Source: Nereocystis luetkeana (taxonomy: Eukaryota > Sar > Phaeophyceae > Laminariales > Laminariaceae). From it: 64,000 nt of DNA. How positions within the stretch are numbered: position 1 is the first letter of the stretch; the number at the start of each line of letters is the position of its first letter. The notes under the pieces are model-generated. The model did not search any database. It had not been told where the DNA came from and saw only the letters and a program-made list of their open reading frames with translations. A program made the position numbers and the translations under genes. The stretch is from positions 3,529,140 through 3,593,139 of the forward strand of contig JARUPZ010000016.1 in assembly GCA_031213475.1 (NCBI GenBank), written 5' to 3'. This document shows, piece after piece, positions 60,568 to 63,093 of the stretch.

Positions 60568-63093
60568 CAAAGGACAAGAGCACACAGCACACGATGCGAC
60601 GGCGTAATACCAGAACGAGCGCGATTAGTCTCAACACGCGCAGCGGGCTCGGCGCGGCAGAGCACATCCACCACAATCACATGCGATAAGAAAACATCCA
60701 TCTACCATAAATCGGAACGCCATAAACCCCACCAACAAGCACTTCAAAAACATCCACCAAAACCACACACCCGACAAAGTTCCACCCATAAAACACTCGA
60801 ACCATTTTTACCTCCACGCTATCCATAAATTTAAGGACTAAGCGAGGACTCATATCAGTACCTCCTATATTTTCGGACAGATAAGCAAGACAGCTTTCAC
60901 TGGGGTAGACGAAAGACAGCAGTAGGCGGGACGACAGACACGACACGTCGGACGAAAAATCACTTGTTCCCCCCACTTGTTCGCAGCCCGGCTTAGACTA
61001 TAGCCCAACCCAGCACAAGCGCAGCACGGGACAGGCCACCCGAGCACAGAACTGAGGAGCTCCCCAATATCTGCTCTATAGTTTTTCTCAGAGTCGCCTT
61101 TTCGGGTGGGGTACAGAACCCCTCATGCTGGGTACCTGAGAAACATTAAAAAATAGGTACATTACCCCCCTCTGCAGCAGTAGCATGGCTCGCTCTCTTC
61201 CGTACTGAGCTCCTGATGTTGGGATCCCGAGAAACACTAAAAAGGTACGGTACCCCCTCTACAGTAGCATAACTCGCACCTCACCGTGCAGAGCTCCTCA
61301 TGTTGGAAACCTGAGAAACATTAAAAAAGATACAGTACCCCCTCTACAGTAGCATGCCTCGCCCCTTATCGTGCAGAGCTCCTCATGTTGGGAACCTGAG
61401 AAACATTAAAAAAGGTACAGCACCCCCTCTACAGAAGCACGACTCGCACCTCACCGAACAGGGCTCCGCATGTTGGGAACCCGCGAAACATTAAAAAAGG
61501 TACAGTACCCCCTCTGCAGCAGTACATAGCCCGACTTGCACCTCGCCGTACAGAACTTCTAATATTGGGAACCTGAGTAACATTAAAAAGAAAGGTACAC
61601 TACCCCCTCTGCAGCAGTAGCATGAATCGAACTTCACCGCGCAGAACTCCTCACGTTGGGAACCTAAAGGAACATTTAAAGGGTATATACAGCACCCCCT
61701 CCCTCTCTACAGCAGTAGCAGCACCCACACCTCGCCGCACCGCACCCCACCTCACAGAGCAGCTAATACCTAGCTAACCCCAGCGCTGGCAGGCACATGC
61801 AGAAACCCATCGCTGATGGGTGCGACGACAAGGGCCCGTAGCTCTTTTAGTTCAAGCCATTTCCGCCTGGCGGGGCTCCTCAAGGGCACCGAGGAACTAC
61901 TCAGTGTCACAGGGATTTTACAACATTTTCGATAGAAACCTCCCCCTTGGGACCGACCGCTCATCGGGATAAACGTACACCTTTTATCAACCCTTTCAGG
62001 GCCGCAGTCCCGTTTTGGGGCCAAATCACTTAGAATTTGACTGGTATGTCCCCTAAACAGGACTGCAGTCCTAAAAAGGTTGAACCACGGAAGACGCCTG
62101 TGTTGCACTGCCCACAAAGCACAAATAAAACTCCCGACAACAAGGACACTTGAACCACGTCTGACCGTTTTTTTTTTTCCTGAGGACGTTTCGTTTTTCT
62201 GCTCGAGCTCCGAACGCTCCCATCGAGCCAAAAGGTGGCAGAGCAGATGAGAGCTCCTTCCGGGCGGACCTTGTCGCTGAAGTTTGAAAATAAGGTTCCA
62301 GGCGCTTGAATTTTGAGTTTCTCGTACTGTTGCGGTCGAGTGTTTTCGTTTTGCTGTAGAGCGAGAAGGAGGGACGTACTCGTAGCAAAATACTCGGCTA
62401 CAGTTCGAGAAACTGAAGATTTTAAGTGCCTGGAACCACATTTTCAAACTTGAGCGACGAGGTCCGCCCCCAAGAAGTACACGAAAAACGCTGTCGTTTT
62501 GGCACACTCACGGGAGTGCAAAGCAAGGAGTTCATACCTGCTCTGCCAAGTTTTGGCTCGATGGGAACGTTCGGAGCTAGAGCAGAAAAACCAAACGCCC
62601 CCAGGACGAAAACAAAGGCAGACGTGGTTCCAGTGTCTTTGTGGTCGGGAGTTTTGGCAATAGCACTTTTTTTTTGTGGGCAGAGCGACACAGGTGGAAA
62701 GTCCCTCAAGCGAGGAGCCTCAGGAAATTGCAGGTGCACCCCCACTGTAAAACACGCCTCCGCGAACTCACCAGGAATATGACAGGCGGCCGTCACGACC
62801 GCCTCGAACACGCCCGCCCCTTCGTCGGGGCTGGAGCCGGTGCTTCCCACCCCCGCCCCCACCCCCACCCCCACGCCTCCGCCACGCCCACCGCCGCCGC
62901 CACCACTGCTACCACCAAACCCGCCCAGCCCACCCCCAGCTGCGACGCCCACGCCTACAGTTCTCGTCGAACTCTTCGGGTGAAGGGCGGGGTTGTGCCT
63001 CCGCAGCAGCCTTCTCGACACCTCGGTACTGAGGGGCGACGGCCGGAAGAGAGCGCGCCGCTGGAACGCGGACGGGTTGAGGGCGCGGTCCGG
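6720..63093 (-). CDS. SZT2: SZT2-like giant KICSTOR scaffold protein (whole gene, 5' end outside window)
   Basis: This entry spans the gene; exons are listed separately. In animals SZT2 is the largest KICSTOR subunit. It links KPTN, ITFG2 and SAMTOR-region partners to GATOR1 at the lysosome, so that mTORC1 is switched off when amino acids fall. Collinear islands support the call, in gene order: [26 protein letters not shown] with [181 protein letters not shown]. Exons are joined by phases that agree at nearly every junction. The predicted product (about 5,700 residues here, N-terminus missing) is far longer than the human protein (about 3,400) because of Ala/Gly/Ser/Gln inserts. The animal von Willebrand-like N-terminal part is not in the window. 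Similarity was judged from memory. Confidence 0.85.
8265..8356. repeat. Degenerate half of the TA-flanked MITE
   Basis: Only the right inverted end (ATGGTCCCCCGTGTTAG) and a weak GGGTCCT block remain, in the order found at the right end of intact copies. Read as a decayed or truncated member. Confidence 0.5.
8757..8850 (+). repeat. Poly-G-headed repeat, GTACTCATTTGC type, copy 1
   Basis: A run of about 20 G is followed by GTACTCATTTGCTGCTTG, then TTGACCATTGACTATGCATC and a second short G run. The same unit in reverse orientation is at about 26020-26103 and 49917-50032. Confidence 0.7.
9266..11092 (-). CDS. SZT2: SZT2-like exon w36 (609 codons)
   Basis: Starts after AACAG with [12 protein letters not shown] and ends LFFYVTLDK before GTGAGT, both phase 0. 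Conserved blocks: [49 protein letters not shown] strand (seen as [12 protein letters not shown]), [29 protein letters not shown] followed by [20 protein letters not shown], which matches the WTAFF-type C-terminal block of animal SZT2. Between them are Ser/Glu-rich and Ala/Ser/Gly-rich linkers. The 293 bp intron on its 5' side (11093-11385) is open on the minus strand but codes only for a hydrophobic stretch unlike the flanks. Confidence 0.85.
11386..14283 (-). CDS. SZT2: SZT2-like exon w35 (966 codons, largest exon)
   Basis: Acceptor in a pyrimidine-rich stretch ending GAGACAG; donor CAG followed by GTGAGTCG; phase 0 at both ends. The N-terminal helix [20 protein letters not shown] is followed by a long disordered stretch with Ala, Gly, Pro and Ser runs. 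Order returns at [20 protein letters not shown], which fits the LHHFLLAYNQSL-type block of animal SZT2, then [39 protein letters not shown] and [21 protein letters not shown] single open frame of nearly 1,000 codons in this region is itself strong evidence for coding. Confidence 0.85.
14911..15358 (-). CDS. SZT2: SZT2-like exon w34
   Basis: Acceptor CGGAACAG; the first base completes a codon from w33 (phase 2), and the end is phase 0 before GTTCGT, matching w35. The peptide begins [20 protein letters not shown], continues [17 protein letters not shown], and becomes Gly-rich near its end. No obvious counterpart in animal SZT2, so this is a linker exon. The donor is weaker than most. Confidence 0.6.
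15881..16015 (-). CDS. SZT2: SZT2-like exon w33
   Basis: Peptide [20 protein letters not shown], then a Gln, an Ala run and [11 protein letters not shown], before a good GTGAGT donor (phase 2). The first 21 residues line up without gaps with the VRILAQHSSPQVLAELVSLL-type helix of animal SZT2. The acceptor used here is weak; a stronger one inside (CTCTTACAG, giving a start at 15951, phase 0) would remove that helix. I prefer the longer exon. Confidence 0.6.
17712..17818 (-). CDS. SZT2: SZT2-like exon w32 (5' border uncertain)
   Basis: Excellent donor GGCAG before GTAAGC at 17711. The frame reads [20 protein letters not shown] and ends in a Gln-rich tail, phase 2, which matches w33. Two in-frame acceptors fit (start at 17818 or 17794). 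Conservation is weak, so the exon rests mainly on donor quality and phase. Confidence 0.45.
18236..18620 (-). CDS. SZT2: SZT2-like exon w31
   Basis: Reads [38 protein letters not shown], an Ala/Gly run and [18 protein letters not shown], ending PPRK before GTATTCG (phase 0). The first base completes a codon from w30. A shorter start at 18586 (after CCGCCAG) is also possible but breaks phase with w30. The Ala/Gly filler is typical of this gene. Confidence 0.6.
19566..19645 (-). CDS. SZT2: SZT2-like exon w30
   Basis: Short exon: phase 0 start after CGGCAG, phase 2 end before GTGAGC. Peptide [20 protein letters not shown] then SSLTWA. It fits the RRFHLDFFSRQRPLQVALLA-type block of animal SZT2 (F-H-x-x-x-F/L-F, then a helix ending in W). 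Too short to stand out as a long open frame. Confidence 0.75.
20972..21245 (-). CDS. SZT2: SZT2-like exon w29 with poly-Gly
   Basis: Acceptor GATTTTCTTTAG; the first base completes the codon from w28; phase 0 donor GCGGCAG before GTGTGT. Reads [17 protein letters not shown], then a run of 12 Gly (a (TCC)n tract on the plus strand), then [20 protein letters not shown] and [14 protein letters not shown]. The helix before the Gly run fits the segment that precedes the RRFHLDFF block in animals. Confidence 0.75.
21714..21803 (-). CDS. SZT2: SZT2-like exon w28
   Basis: Textbook borders: T-rich acceptor ending TTTGCGCAG and donor GTCAG before GTAAGC. Both phases (2 in, 2 out) agree with the neighbours. 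Peptide [20 protein letters not shown] then FDGAPKTRV: one beta strand ([10 protein letters not shown]), as expected in the VPLLPLIVLWELRL-type region of animal SZT2. Confidence 0.8.
22727..22827 (-). CDS. SZT2: SZT2-like exon w27
   Basis: Acceptor CTCCCTTGCAG; donor GTCGAG before GTGACT; phase 0 in, phase 2 out. Peptide [20 protein letters not shown] then [13 protein letters not shown]. The phases agree with w26 and w28. Confidence 0.75.
23045..23161. mobile_element. TA-flanked palindromic MITE, copy 2
   Basis: Ends TATTACGGGGAACCATA and CATGGTCCCCCGTAATA. The interior has GGACCAAATGTTGTTAGTA and GTAGGTCCTATTTACC in inverted order relative to copy 1. Flanked by TA on both sides. Lies in the intron between w27 and w26. 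Confidence 0.85.
23842..23982 (-). CDS. SZT2: SZT2-like exon w26
   Basis: Acceptor TCCTTCTGCAAG with a pyrimidine tract; donor CAT before GTGAGC; 47 codons, phase 0 at both ends. Peptide [20 protein letters not shown], then [20 protein letters not shown] and TQAVCH. The open frame on the other strand here (23710-24102) is its shadow. Confidence 0.75.
24434..24670 (-). CDS. SZT2: SZT2-like exon w25
   Basis: Acceptor CATCTTCCGCAG, then [20 protein letters not shown]. This continues the helix begun in w24 and fits the LRHALCDTISEYRLL-type block of animal SZT2. The rest is Ala/Gly/Glu-rich and ends VPKDVKT before GTACGC. Phase 0 at both ends. Confidence 0.85.
25323..25856 (-). CDS. SZT2: SZT2-like exon w24
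   Basis: Phase 0 in (after TTTGGTAG) and out (before GTAGGT). Starts [19 protein letters not shown], which fits the IACITLAFVDEEG-type strand of animal SZT2. An Ala/Glu/Gly-rich insert follows, then [20 protein letters not shown] and [10 protein letters not shown], matching the VRFHVWARGNV-type strand and following helix. Confidence 0.9.
26020..26103 (-). repeat. Poly-G-headed repeat, GTACTCATTTGC type, copy 2
   Basis: Reverse orientation: a GGGATGCGTGGTCAATGGTC block, then ATGACTAAGGCAAGCAACGA and ATGAGTAC, running into a C run. It is the same unit as 8757-8850 and 49917-50032. It sits just upstream of exon w24 in the intron. Confidence 0.7.
26705..28312 (-). CDS. SZT2: SZT2-like exon w23 with poly-Gln (536 codons)
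   Basis: Starts after TATCAG with [18 protein letters not shown], an exact-length match to the KLTPDDVQFIQPPGS-type segment of animal SZT2. [20 protein letters not shown] and [16 protein letters not shown] follow (the LPWLPALSWYLRQNLL-type block). A Gln-rich tract of about 40 residues (about 27810-27935) comes next, then a long Ala/Ser/Gly-rich stretch, then [20 protein letters not shown] near the end. Donor AGGAAG before GTAGGG; phase 0 at both ends. Confidence 0.9.
27810..27935 (-). repeat. CAG/CAA trinucleotide tract coding poly-Gln
   Basis: About 126 bp of GCTGTT/GCTGCT-type triplets on the plus strand. On the coding strand they give mostly CAG and CAA codons with a few Pro and His interruptions. 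Mixed codons and interruptions suggest it is not freshly expanded. Confidence 0.9.
28560..28670 (-). CDS. SZT2: SZT2-like exon w22
   Basis: Acceptor AAACTGCAG, donor CAC before GTACGT; 37 codons, phase 0 at both ends. Peptide [20 protein letters not shown] then [17 protein letters not shown]. Joined to w21, it aligns without a gap to the helix pair after the VHGVG block in animal SZT2. Confidence 0.85.
30755..30835 (-). CDS. SZT2: SZT2-like exon w21
   Basis: 27 codons, acceptor CCCGCACAG, donor ATCGAG before GTGAGC, phase 0 at both ends. Reads [20 protein letters not shown] then LKVYGIE. The last seven residues match the VHGVG-type strand. An in-frame stop just upstream of the acceptor fixes the 5' limit. 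Confidence 0.75.
31555..32427 (-). CDS. SZT2: SZT2-like exon w20 (291 codons)
   Basis: Starts [20 protein letters not shown] (the CREVNQRLLLQDL-type helix) after ACCCCAG. A Ser/Gly/Pro-rich insert follows. Then come [40 protein letters not shown] and [17 protein letters not shown], ending before GTGGGC in phase 0. The YVYxxxxxxVFYMTL strand pair is the most recognisable SZT2 signature in the window. Confidence 0.92.
33184..34116 (-). CDS. SZT2: SZT2-like exon w19 (311 codons)
   Basis: Acceptor after an Ala-coding GC-rich tract, CGACACAG; donor AGG before GTGAGT; phase 0. Starts [17 protein letters not shown], then [16 protein letters not shown] and [10 protein letters not shown] (the LSFVFGPERSL ... 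GFFFVA block of animals). Gly/Ser and His/Gly-rich inserts follow, then [10 protein letters not shown] and [34 protein letters not shown] (the WLIVRIL ... VEVYAHAR block). Confidence 0.9.
34673..34999 (-). CDS. SZT2: SZT2-like exon w18
   Basis: Acceptor TTGCTTCCAG, donor TTTCTG before GTAAGG; 109 codons, phase 0 at both ends. Reads [20 protein letters not shown], an Asp/Gly-rich run, [20 protein letters not shown] and [20 protein letters not shown]. It fits the [20 protein letters not shown]-type helical segment of animals. Confidence 0.85.
35252..35366. mobile_element. TA-flanked palindromic MITE, copy 3, with a TACCTGG insertion
   Basis: Ends TATTACGGGAGACCATAAT and ACTATGGTCCCCCGTAATA, flanked by TA. 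In the centre a 7 bp TACCTGG sits between AAAACC and TATATATTTAACC, where the other copies are continuous. Confidence 0.85.
35848..36729 (-). CDS. SZT2: SZT2-like exon w17 (294 codons)
   Basis: Acceptor CTCTCTACCACAG, donor GTGAAG before GTTTGG; phase 0. A long Ala/Pro/Ser/Arg-rich disordered start ([15 protein letters not shown]), then [20 protein letters not shown], fitting the LPPLFLHLTCSVRL-type block of animals. An acidic, Gly-rich second half contains [14 protein letters not shown] and [18 protein letters not shown]. Confidence 0.85.
37012..37136. mobile_element. TA-flanked palindromic MITE, copy 4, with a 14 bp palindromic insertion
   Basis: Intact ends (CTATTACGGGGGACC and GGTCCCCCGTAATAG), flanked by TA. 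Between TTAATA and GGACC it carries a 14 bp insertion, CCAGGTACCTGGTA, that is absent from every other copy. This makes it the longest of the well-kept copies. Confidence 0.88.
37428..37565 (+). repeat. Three tandem copies of a 46 bp unit
   Basis: Unit start TAGCACACACCAGG recurs at 37428, 37474 and 37520, each followed by AATCAAAACA and GCACAGGGACTC. The last two copies are nearly identical, so the array is young. It lies in the intron between w17 and w16. Confidence 0.9.
37584..37692. mobile_element. TA-flanked palindromic MITE, copy 5
   Basis: Ends CTATTGCGGGGGACCATAG and TATGGTCCCCCGTAATA; centre GGACCAAATATTGTTAGTA and GTAGGTCCTATTAATT. TA on both sides. Confidence 0.85.
37693..37790. 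repeat. Truncated MITE copy abutting copy 5
   Basis: Starts directly after copy 5 with GGACCAAATATGCTCAGTAA and ends ATGGTCCCCCGTACTA. The left inverted end is missing. Either a second insertion into the end of copy 5 or an unequal duplication. Confidence 0.65.
38468..38639 (-). CDS. SZT2: SZT2-like exon w16 (3' border uncertain)
   Basis: Acceptor CGCTCGAAAAAG; the first base completes the codon from w15. Reads [20 protein letters not shown], matching the FRTVPSNPHYFFY-type block of animal SZT2, then a Ser/Thr/Pro/Arg-rich tail. Two donors keep phase 0: CCAG before GTATTT at 38467, which lies inside an ACCAGGTA octamer, or a GC-type donor CAACAG before GCAAGT (exon end at 38561). The second gives a tighter, acidic end (GVTDQQ). 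Confidence 0.8.
38913..39021. mobile_element. TA-flanked palindromic MITE, copy 6
   Basis: Ends GTATTACGGGAGACCATAG and CCATGGTCCCCCGTATTA. Inner blocks TAAATAGGACCTACGG and AATGTTTGGTCCTATT. A second degenerate left end (TTATCGGGGGGCCATGG) occurs alone near 39331. Confidence 0.82.
40495..40687. mobile_element. hAT-type MITE, copy 1, built from GGTCG repeats
   Basis: Terminal inverted repeats CAGGGCTGTTCACGG and CGCGAAGAGCCCTG. The interior is made of GGTCAGGTCGGGTCGG-like repeats on the left and their complement (ACCTGACC) on the right. Flanks are ATAAATAT on the left (40487-40494) and GTAAATAT on the right (40688-40695), a 7/8 target-site duplication. CA-ended inverted repeats with 8 bp duplications are typical of hAT transposons; no transposase is present. 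Confidence 0.82.
41145..41265 (+). repeat. Tandem GGGTTAGGGTT-containing unit, about 40 bp x 3
   Basis: The unit CTCTGATTGGCTTAGGGCC followed by GGGTTAGGGTT repeats about three times with small changes. The TTAGGG core looks telomere-like, but the spacer between cores is constant, so this is a minisatellite rather than a true telomere tract. Confidence 0.8.
41358..41488 (-). CDS. SZT2: SZT2-like exon w15
   Basis: Acceptor TTTGCCACAG, donor GGAAG before GTGGGT; phase 0 in, phase 2 out, agreeing with w14 and w16. Peptide [20 protein letters not shown] and [12 protein letters not shown]. It fits the EIDITPFLLAL-type strand/helix and the start of the VIQEKFLEISR helix, which continues into w16. 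Only 43 codons, so easily missed by open-frame length. Confidence 0.78.
42085..42905. repeat. Region rich in short GATC palindromes
   Basis: ACAGATCATG-type units repeat near 42105-42145. CGATCTGATCGATCTGATC occurs near 42370-42400. TATCGAAAGTTCGATA, itself nearly palindromic, appears at about 42625 and again at about 42877. No coding signal on either strand. Confidence 0.6.
43256..43445 (-). CDS. SZT2: SZT2-like exon w14
   Basis: Very good acceptor TACTCTCTCCCCAG; donor CGGAAG before GTACAC; the first base completes the codon from w13, phase 0 at the end. Reads [40 protein letters not shown] and [20 protein letters not shown]. It fits the HAQRCYVRGLFRSLQQ ... SQDLLTAVDACEE helices of animal SZT2. 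Confidence 0.88.
44058..44120 (-). repeat. Poly-G-headed repeat, CATGCATGGCC type, truncated
   Basis: Reverse orientation: GCCATACGACTACGGCCATG, CATGAAAATGAGTAC, then a C run. This is the 5' end of the family found at 46938, 47636 and 53450, cut after about 60 bp. Confidence 0.65.
44682..44892. mobile_element. hAT-type MITE, copy 2, built from GGTCG repeats
   Basis: Ends CAGGGCTGCTCATGGGTCG and CCCCGTGATGAGCCCTG. The inner left arm is GGGTCAGGTCGGGTCGG, the inner right arm is its complement (CCCGACCCGACCCGACCC). Flanks ACAAAAAA (44674-44681) and ACAAAAAT (44893-44900) give a 7/8 8 bp target duplication. Confidence 0.85.
44926..45572 (-). CDS. SZT2: SZT2-like exon w13 (215 codons)
   Basis: Long pyrimidine tract before the acceptor (TCCGGAAG), phase 0 in; ends in phase 2 before GTGAGG. 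Reads [20 protein letters not shown], a Pro/Ser-rich insert, then [20 protein letters not shown] and [17 protein letters not shown], an excellent match to the [20 protein letters not shown] block. A basic Lys/Arg/Gly insert follows, then [20 protein letters not shown] and [15 protein letters not shown] (the VYIYSCSLEALREQM block). Confidence 0.92.
46039..46866 (-). CDS. SZT2: SZT2-like exon w12 (276 codons)
   Basis: Acceptor CGTACTTCAG, donor AAGCAG before GTGAGG, phase 0. Reads [20 protein letters not shown] and [19 protein letters not shown], an Arg/Asp/Ser-rich insert, then [20 protein letters not shown] and [18 protein letters not shown] (fits the [20 protein letters not shown] block). 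A Pro/Ser/Gly and acidic stretch follows to the end. Confidence 0.87.
46938..47200 (+). repeat. Poly-G-headed repeat, CATGCATGGCC type, interrupted copy
   Basis: G run, GGTACTCGATAGGAGAG, TCATGCATGGCCGTAGTCG, CTACAATGCCGGGACGAAGC, GCGCGAAGCGCCGTGAGG, up to GACGACAGCTTCAATGAG. The sequence expected next resumes at about 47548 (GCATTTCCAGAGACAGTAAT), after a different repeat, so this copy is split by a nested insertion. Confidence 0.72.
47203..47547 (+). mobile_element. Dispersed repeat, copy 2, nested in a G-headed repeat
   Basis: Starts GTGTGTGTGTTCTTCACATT, shares ACCAGTGTCCGTGCCGATTC and TACGACAGGCACGACAT with 4848-5060, and ends in an A-rich tail (GAAACGAAAAGAAACAATC onward). It separates the two halves of the repeat that starts at 46938. 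Precise ends and target duplication were not resolved. Confidence 0.65.
47636..47925 (+). repeat. Poly-G-headed repeat, CATGCATGGCC type, second copy
   Basis: Short G run, GTGTACTCGATCTCATGC, then the same block order as 46938-47200, ending with CCATTTCCAGAAACAGCAAT. About 90% identical to its neighbour by eye. Confidence 0.72.
48847..48981 (-). CDS. SZT2: SZT2-like exon w11
   Basis: Acceptor TTCTCTCAG, donor GACCAG before GTGCAT; 45 codons, phase 0 at both ends. Reads [20 protein letters not shown], then a Gly-rich turn and [16 protein letters not shown] matches the VTEVWVEPQYG signature of animal SZT2. Confidence 0.9.
49388..49421 (+). repeat. Poly-G run, more than 20 bp
   Basis: One of about a dozen G or C runs of 12-30 bp in the window. 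Others are near 3246, 43485, 51567, 53767, 55018, 55680 and 55736. Length is likely to be unstable and hard to sequence. It is followed by a (GCTA)n tract at 49446-49490. Confidence 0.85.
49446..49490 (+). repeat. (GCTA)n microsatellite
   Basis: About 10 units of GCTA, self-complementary apart from register. Confidence 0.92.
49754..49863. mobile_element. TA-flanked palindromic MITE, copy 7 (decayed ends)
   Basis: Left end CTTGCGGGGGATCACAGT, right end ATATTCCCCCGTCATAG. Inner GGACCAAACATTGTTGG and GTAGGTCCTATTTAAT keep the family order. Confidence 0.78.
49917..50032 (-). repeat. Poly-G-headed repeat, GTACTCATTTGC type, copy 3
   Basis: Reverse orientation: AAAGGGATGCGTGGTCAATG, AATGACTAAGGCAAGCAACA, AATAAGTAC, then a C run of over 20. 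A C run also lies on the other side, so the unit is enclosed by C runs, as copy 1 is by G runs. Confidence 0.72.
50296..51450 (-). CDS. SZT2: SZT2-like exon w10 (385 codons)
   Basis: Acceptor GCCGCACAG, donor TTCGAG before GTCGGT, phase 0. Reads [20 protein letters not shown] and [15 protein letters not shown] (the KAPCMVLRLGFPIG ... VSGLREEIL block), a Lys/Ala/Gly/Asp-rich insert, [37 protein letters not shown] (the LSRYLYHQRWLWS block, one of the clearest matches), [20 protein letters not shown] and [20 protein letters not shown], then a Gly/Ser stretch and [12 protein letters not shown]. Confidence 0.93.
52182..52292. mobile_element. TA-flanked palindromic MITE, copy 8
   Basis: CTATTACGGGGGGCCATAG to GGGTCCCCCGTAATAG with TA flanks, about 60 bp upstream (in gene sense, downstream) of exon w9. 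The centre has ATTGTTAGTAAAAATGG and ATAGGTCCTGTTAACT. Confidence 0.87.
52353..52463 (-). CDS. SZT2: SZT2-like exon w9
   Basis: 37 codons, acceptor GGTGCAG, donor CTCAAG before GTGAGC, phase 0 at both ends. Reads [20 protein letters not shown], then a charged stretch and PGGAFALLK. With w8 and w10 it rebuilds the FVLVEGYSYVKLLSSAP ... SSFYMVRII segment of animal SZT2. Confidence 0.85.
52769..52897. mobile_element. TA-flanked palindromic MITE, copy 9
   Basis: CTATTACGGGGGGCCATAG to ATGACCCCCCGTAATA. The centre is enlarged by a (TA)n run (ATATATATATATA). TA flanks. It lies between exons w9 and w8, 480 bp from copy 8. Confidence 0.87.
53038..53260 (-). CDS. SZT2: SZT2-like exon w8 (5' border uncertain)
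   Basis: Donor CTGAAG before GTGCCC, phase 0, agrees with w9. The frame ends [20 protein letters not shown] then GLFLK, matching the SSLTSLLRDWSSFVLVE-type segment. The chosen acceptor (CGCAGCAG, exon start 53260) needs a phase 2 donor upstream, which w7 does not give, so either the border is wrong or one exon is missing. Confidence 0.65.
53450..53792 (+). repeat. Poly-G-headed repeat, CATGCATGGCC type, best-preserved copy
   Basis: G run, GTACTCATGTCATGCATGG, CTACAATGCCGGGACGGAGC, to CCACTTCCAGAGACGGCAAT, ACGTAACTGCCTCGTGG, then another G run. Uninterrupted version of the unit at 46938 and 47636, about 320 bp. Confidence 0.78.
54685..54768 (+). repeat. (GCAC)n microsatellite
   Basis: About 20 units of CACG/GCAC, open in all forward and reverse frames, which produces false open frames (His-Ala-Arg-Thr repeats). 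A second, shorter (GCAC)n is at 60528-60570. Confidence 0.92.
55362..55434 (-). CDS. SZT2: SZT2-like exon w7 (5' border uncertain)
   Basis: Reads [20 protein letters not shown] then LASE, before GTGTGT. It fits the NSWQRWLHMHRLVLILEHD segment of animal SZT2. A start after GCATCAG (55434) keeps phase 2 with w6. A longer version starting at 55491 (after CCCCGACAG) also keeps phase and adds about 19 residues. Confidence 0.7.
56130..56545 (+). repeat. GGTTGG minisatellite
   Basis: About 415 bp of GGGGTTGGAGTTGG-type hexamers with higher-order repeats (GGTTGGAATCGGGGTTGGGG blocks). The G-rich strand is the plus strand, so the C-rich strand is the coding strand of the SZT2-like intron. The long open frames across it are an artefact of the repeat. 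Confidence 0.93.
56660..56745 (-). CDS. SZT2: SZT2-like exon w6
   Basis: Acceptor CCAACACCAG, donor CACCAG before GTAACT (inside an ACCAGGTA octamer); phase 0 in, phase 2 out. Reads [20 protein letters not shown] then PGPSSLHT. Joined to w5 it matches the [20 protein letters not shown] helix of animal SZT2. Confidence 0.83.
57255..57419 (-). CDS. SZT2: SZT2-like exon w5
   Basis: Acceptor CGACCACCAG, donor GAACAG before GTTTGA; 55 codons, phase 0. Reads [30 protein letters not shown] and [12 protein letters not shown]. It fits the [20 protein letters not shown] segment and the helix after it. Confidence 0.82.
58622..58877 (-). CDS. SZT2: SZT2-like exon w4
   Basis: Acceptor TGTACCCACAG (first base completes the codon from w3), donor TTTAAG before GTGAGC. 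A Ser/Gly-rich start, then [20 protein letters not shown] and DYCLEFK, a clear match to the [20 protein letters not shown] strand pair of animal SZT2. Confidence 0.87.
59392..59784 (-). CDS. SZT2: SZT2-like exon w3 (alternative 3' border 59368)
   Basis: Acceptor TTTCGCGCAG. Reads [20 protein letters not shown] then [11 protein letters not shown] (the [20 protein letters not shown] segment), then Ala/Thr/Pro-rich low complexity. Two donors in the same phase (ACAG before GTTGGT, or TCAG before GTCGGT) both join w4 correctly. Confidence 0.8.
60140..60189 (-). CDS. SZT2: Possible SZT2-like micro-exon w2
   Basis: A 50 bp stretch with a strong acceptor (GTGCTTTTTCACAG) and donor (GTGAGA). It reads [16 protein letters not shown] in phase 0 and leaves two bases, exactly what w3 needs. 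Its 5' phase does not match the best donor of w1, so one more exon or another w1 border is needed. No conserved motif. Confidence 0.4.
61105..61745 (+). repeat. Tandem array, about 85-95 bp unit, 7 copies
   Basis: Each unit contains CTCATGTTGGGAACCTGAG, AAACATTAAAAAAGGTACAG, TACCCCCTCTACAG and a CTCGCACCTCACCG-like end. Copies start near 61108, 61210, 61297, 61378, 61466, 61557 and 61648. The middle copies are most alike and the outer ones more divergent, as expected of unequal crossing over. It lies in the intron upstream of w2/w3. Confidence 0.9.
62093..62690. repeat. Long inverted repeat (fold-back element)
   Basis: The left arm (about 62093-62335) and right arm (about 62405-62690) are reverse complements with scattered mismatches. 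For example, TCTGCTCGAGCTCCGAACGC on the left answers GTTCGGAGCTAGAGCAGA on the right, and AACCACGTCTGAC answers CAGACGTGGTTCC. The loop is only about 70 bp. The open frames here (61770-62507 and part of 62422-63021) are by-products. The right arm ends about 80 bp from the donor of exon w1. Confidence 0.82.
62772..63093 (-). CDS. SZT2: SZT2-like exon w1 (first exon recognised in the window)
   Basis: Acceptor ATGTCATGTTAG, donor TTCCTG before GTGAGT (ends in phase 1). Reads [40 protein letters not shown], a run of Gly/Val and [14 protein letters not shown]. ALNPxxxxxxxxLF ... NPALH fits the [20 protein letters not shown] ... NPALAL segment of animal SZT2. The von Willebrand-like part of animal SZT2 would lie upstream, outside the window. 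Confidence 0.78.

Noticed and set aside
61105..61745. CRISPR array
   Set aside because: Whole units of 85-95 bp repeat with small changes; there is no short constant repeat with unique spacers, and the DNA is eukaryotic.
61770..62507. Minus-strand open frame of 245 codons
   Set aside because: Overlaps the left arm and loop of the fold-back; no family motif, and Cys/Ser/Arg composition like non-coding sequence.
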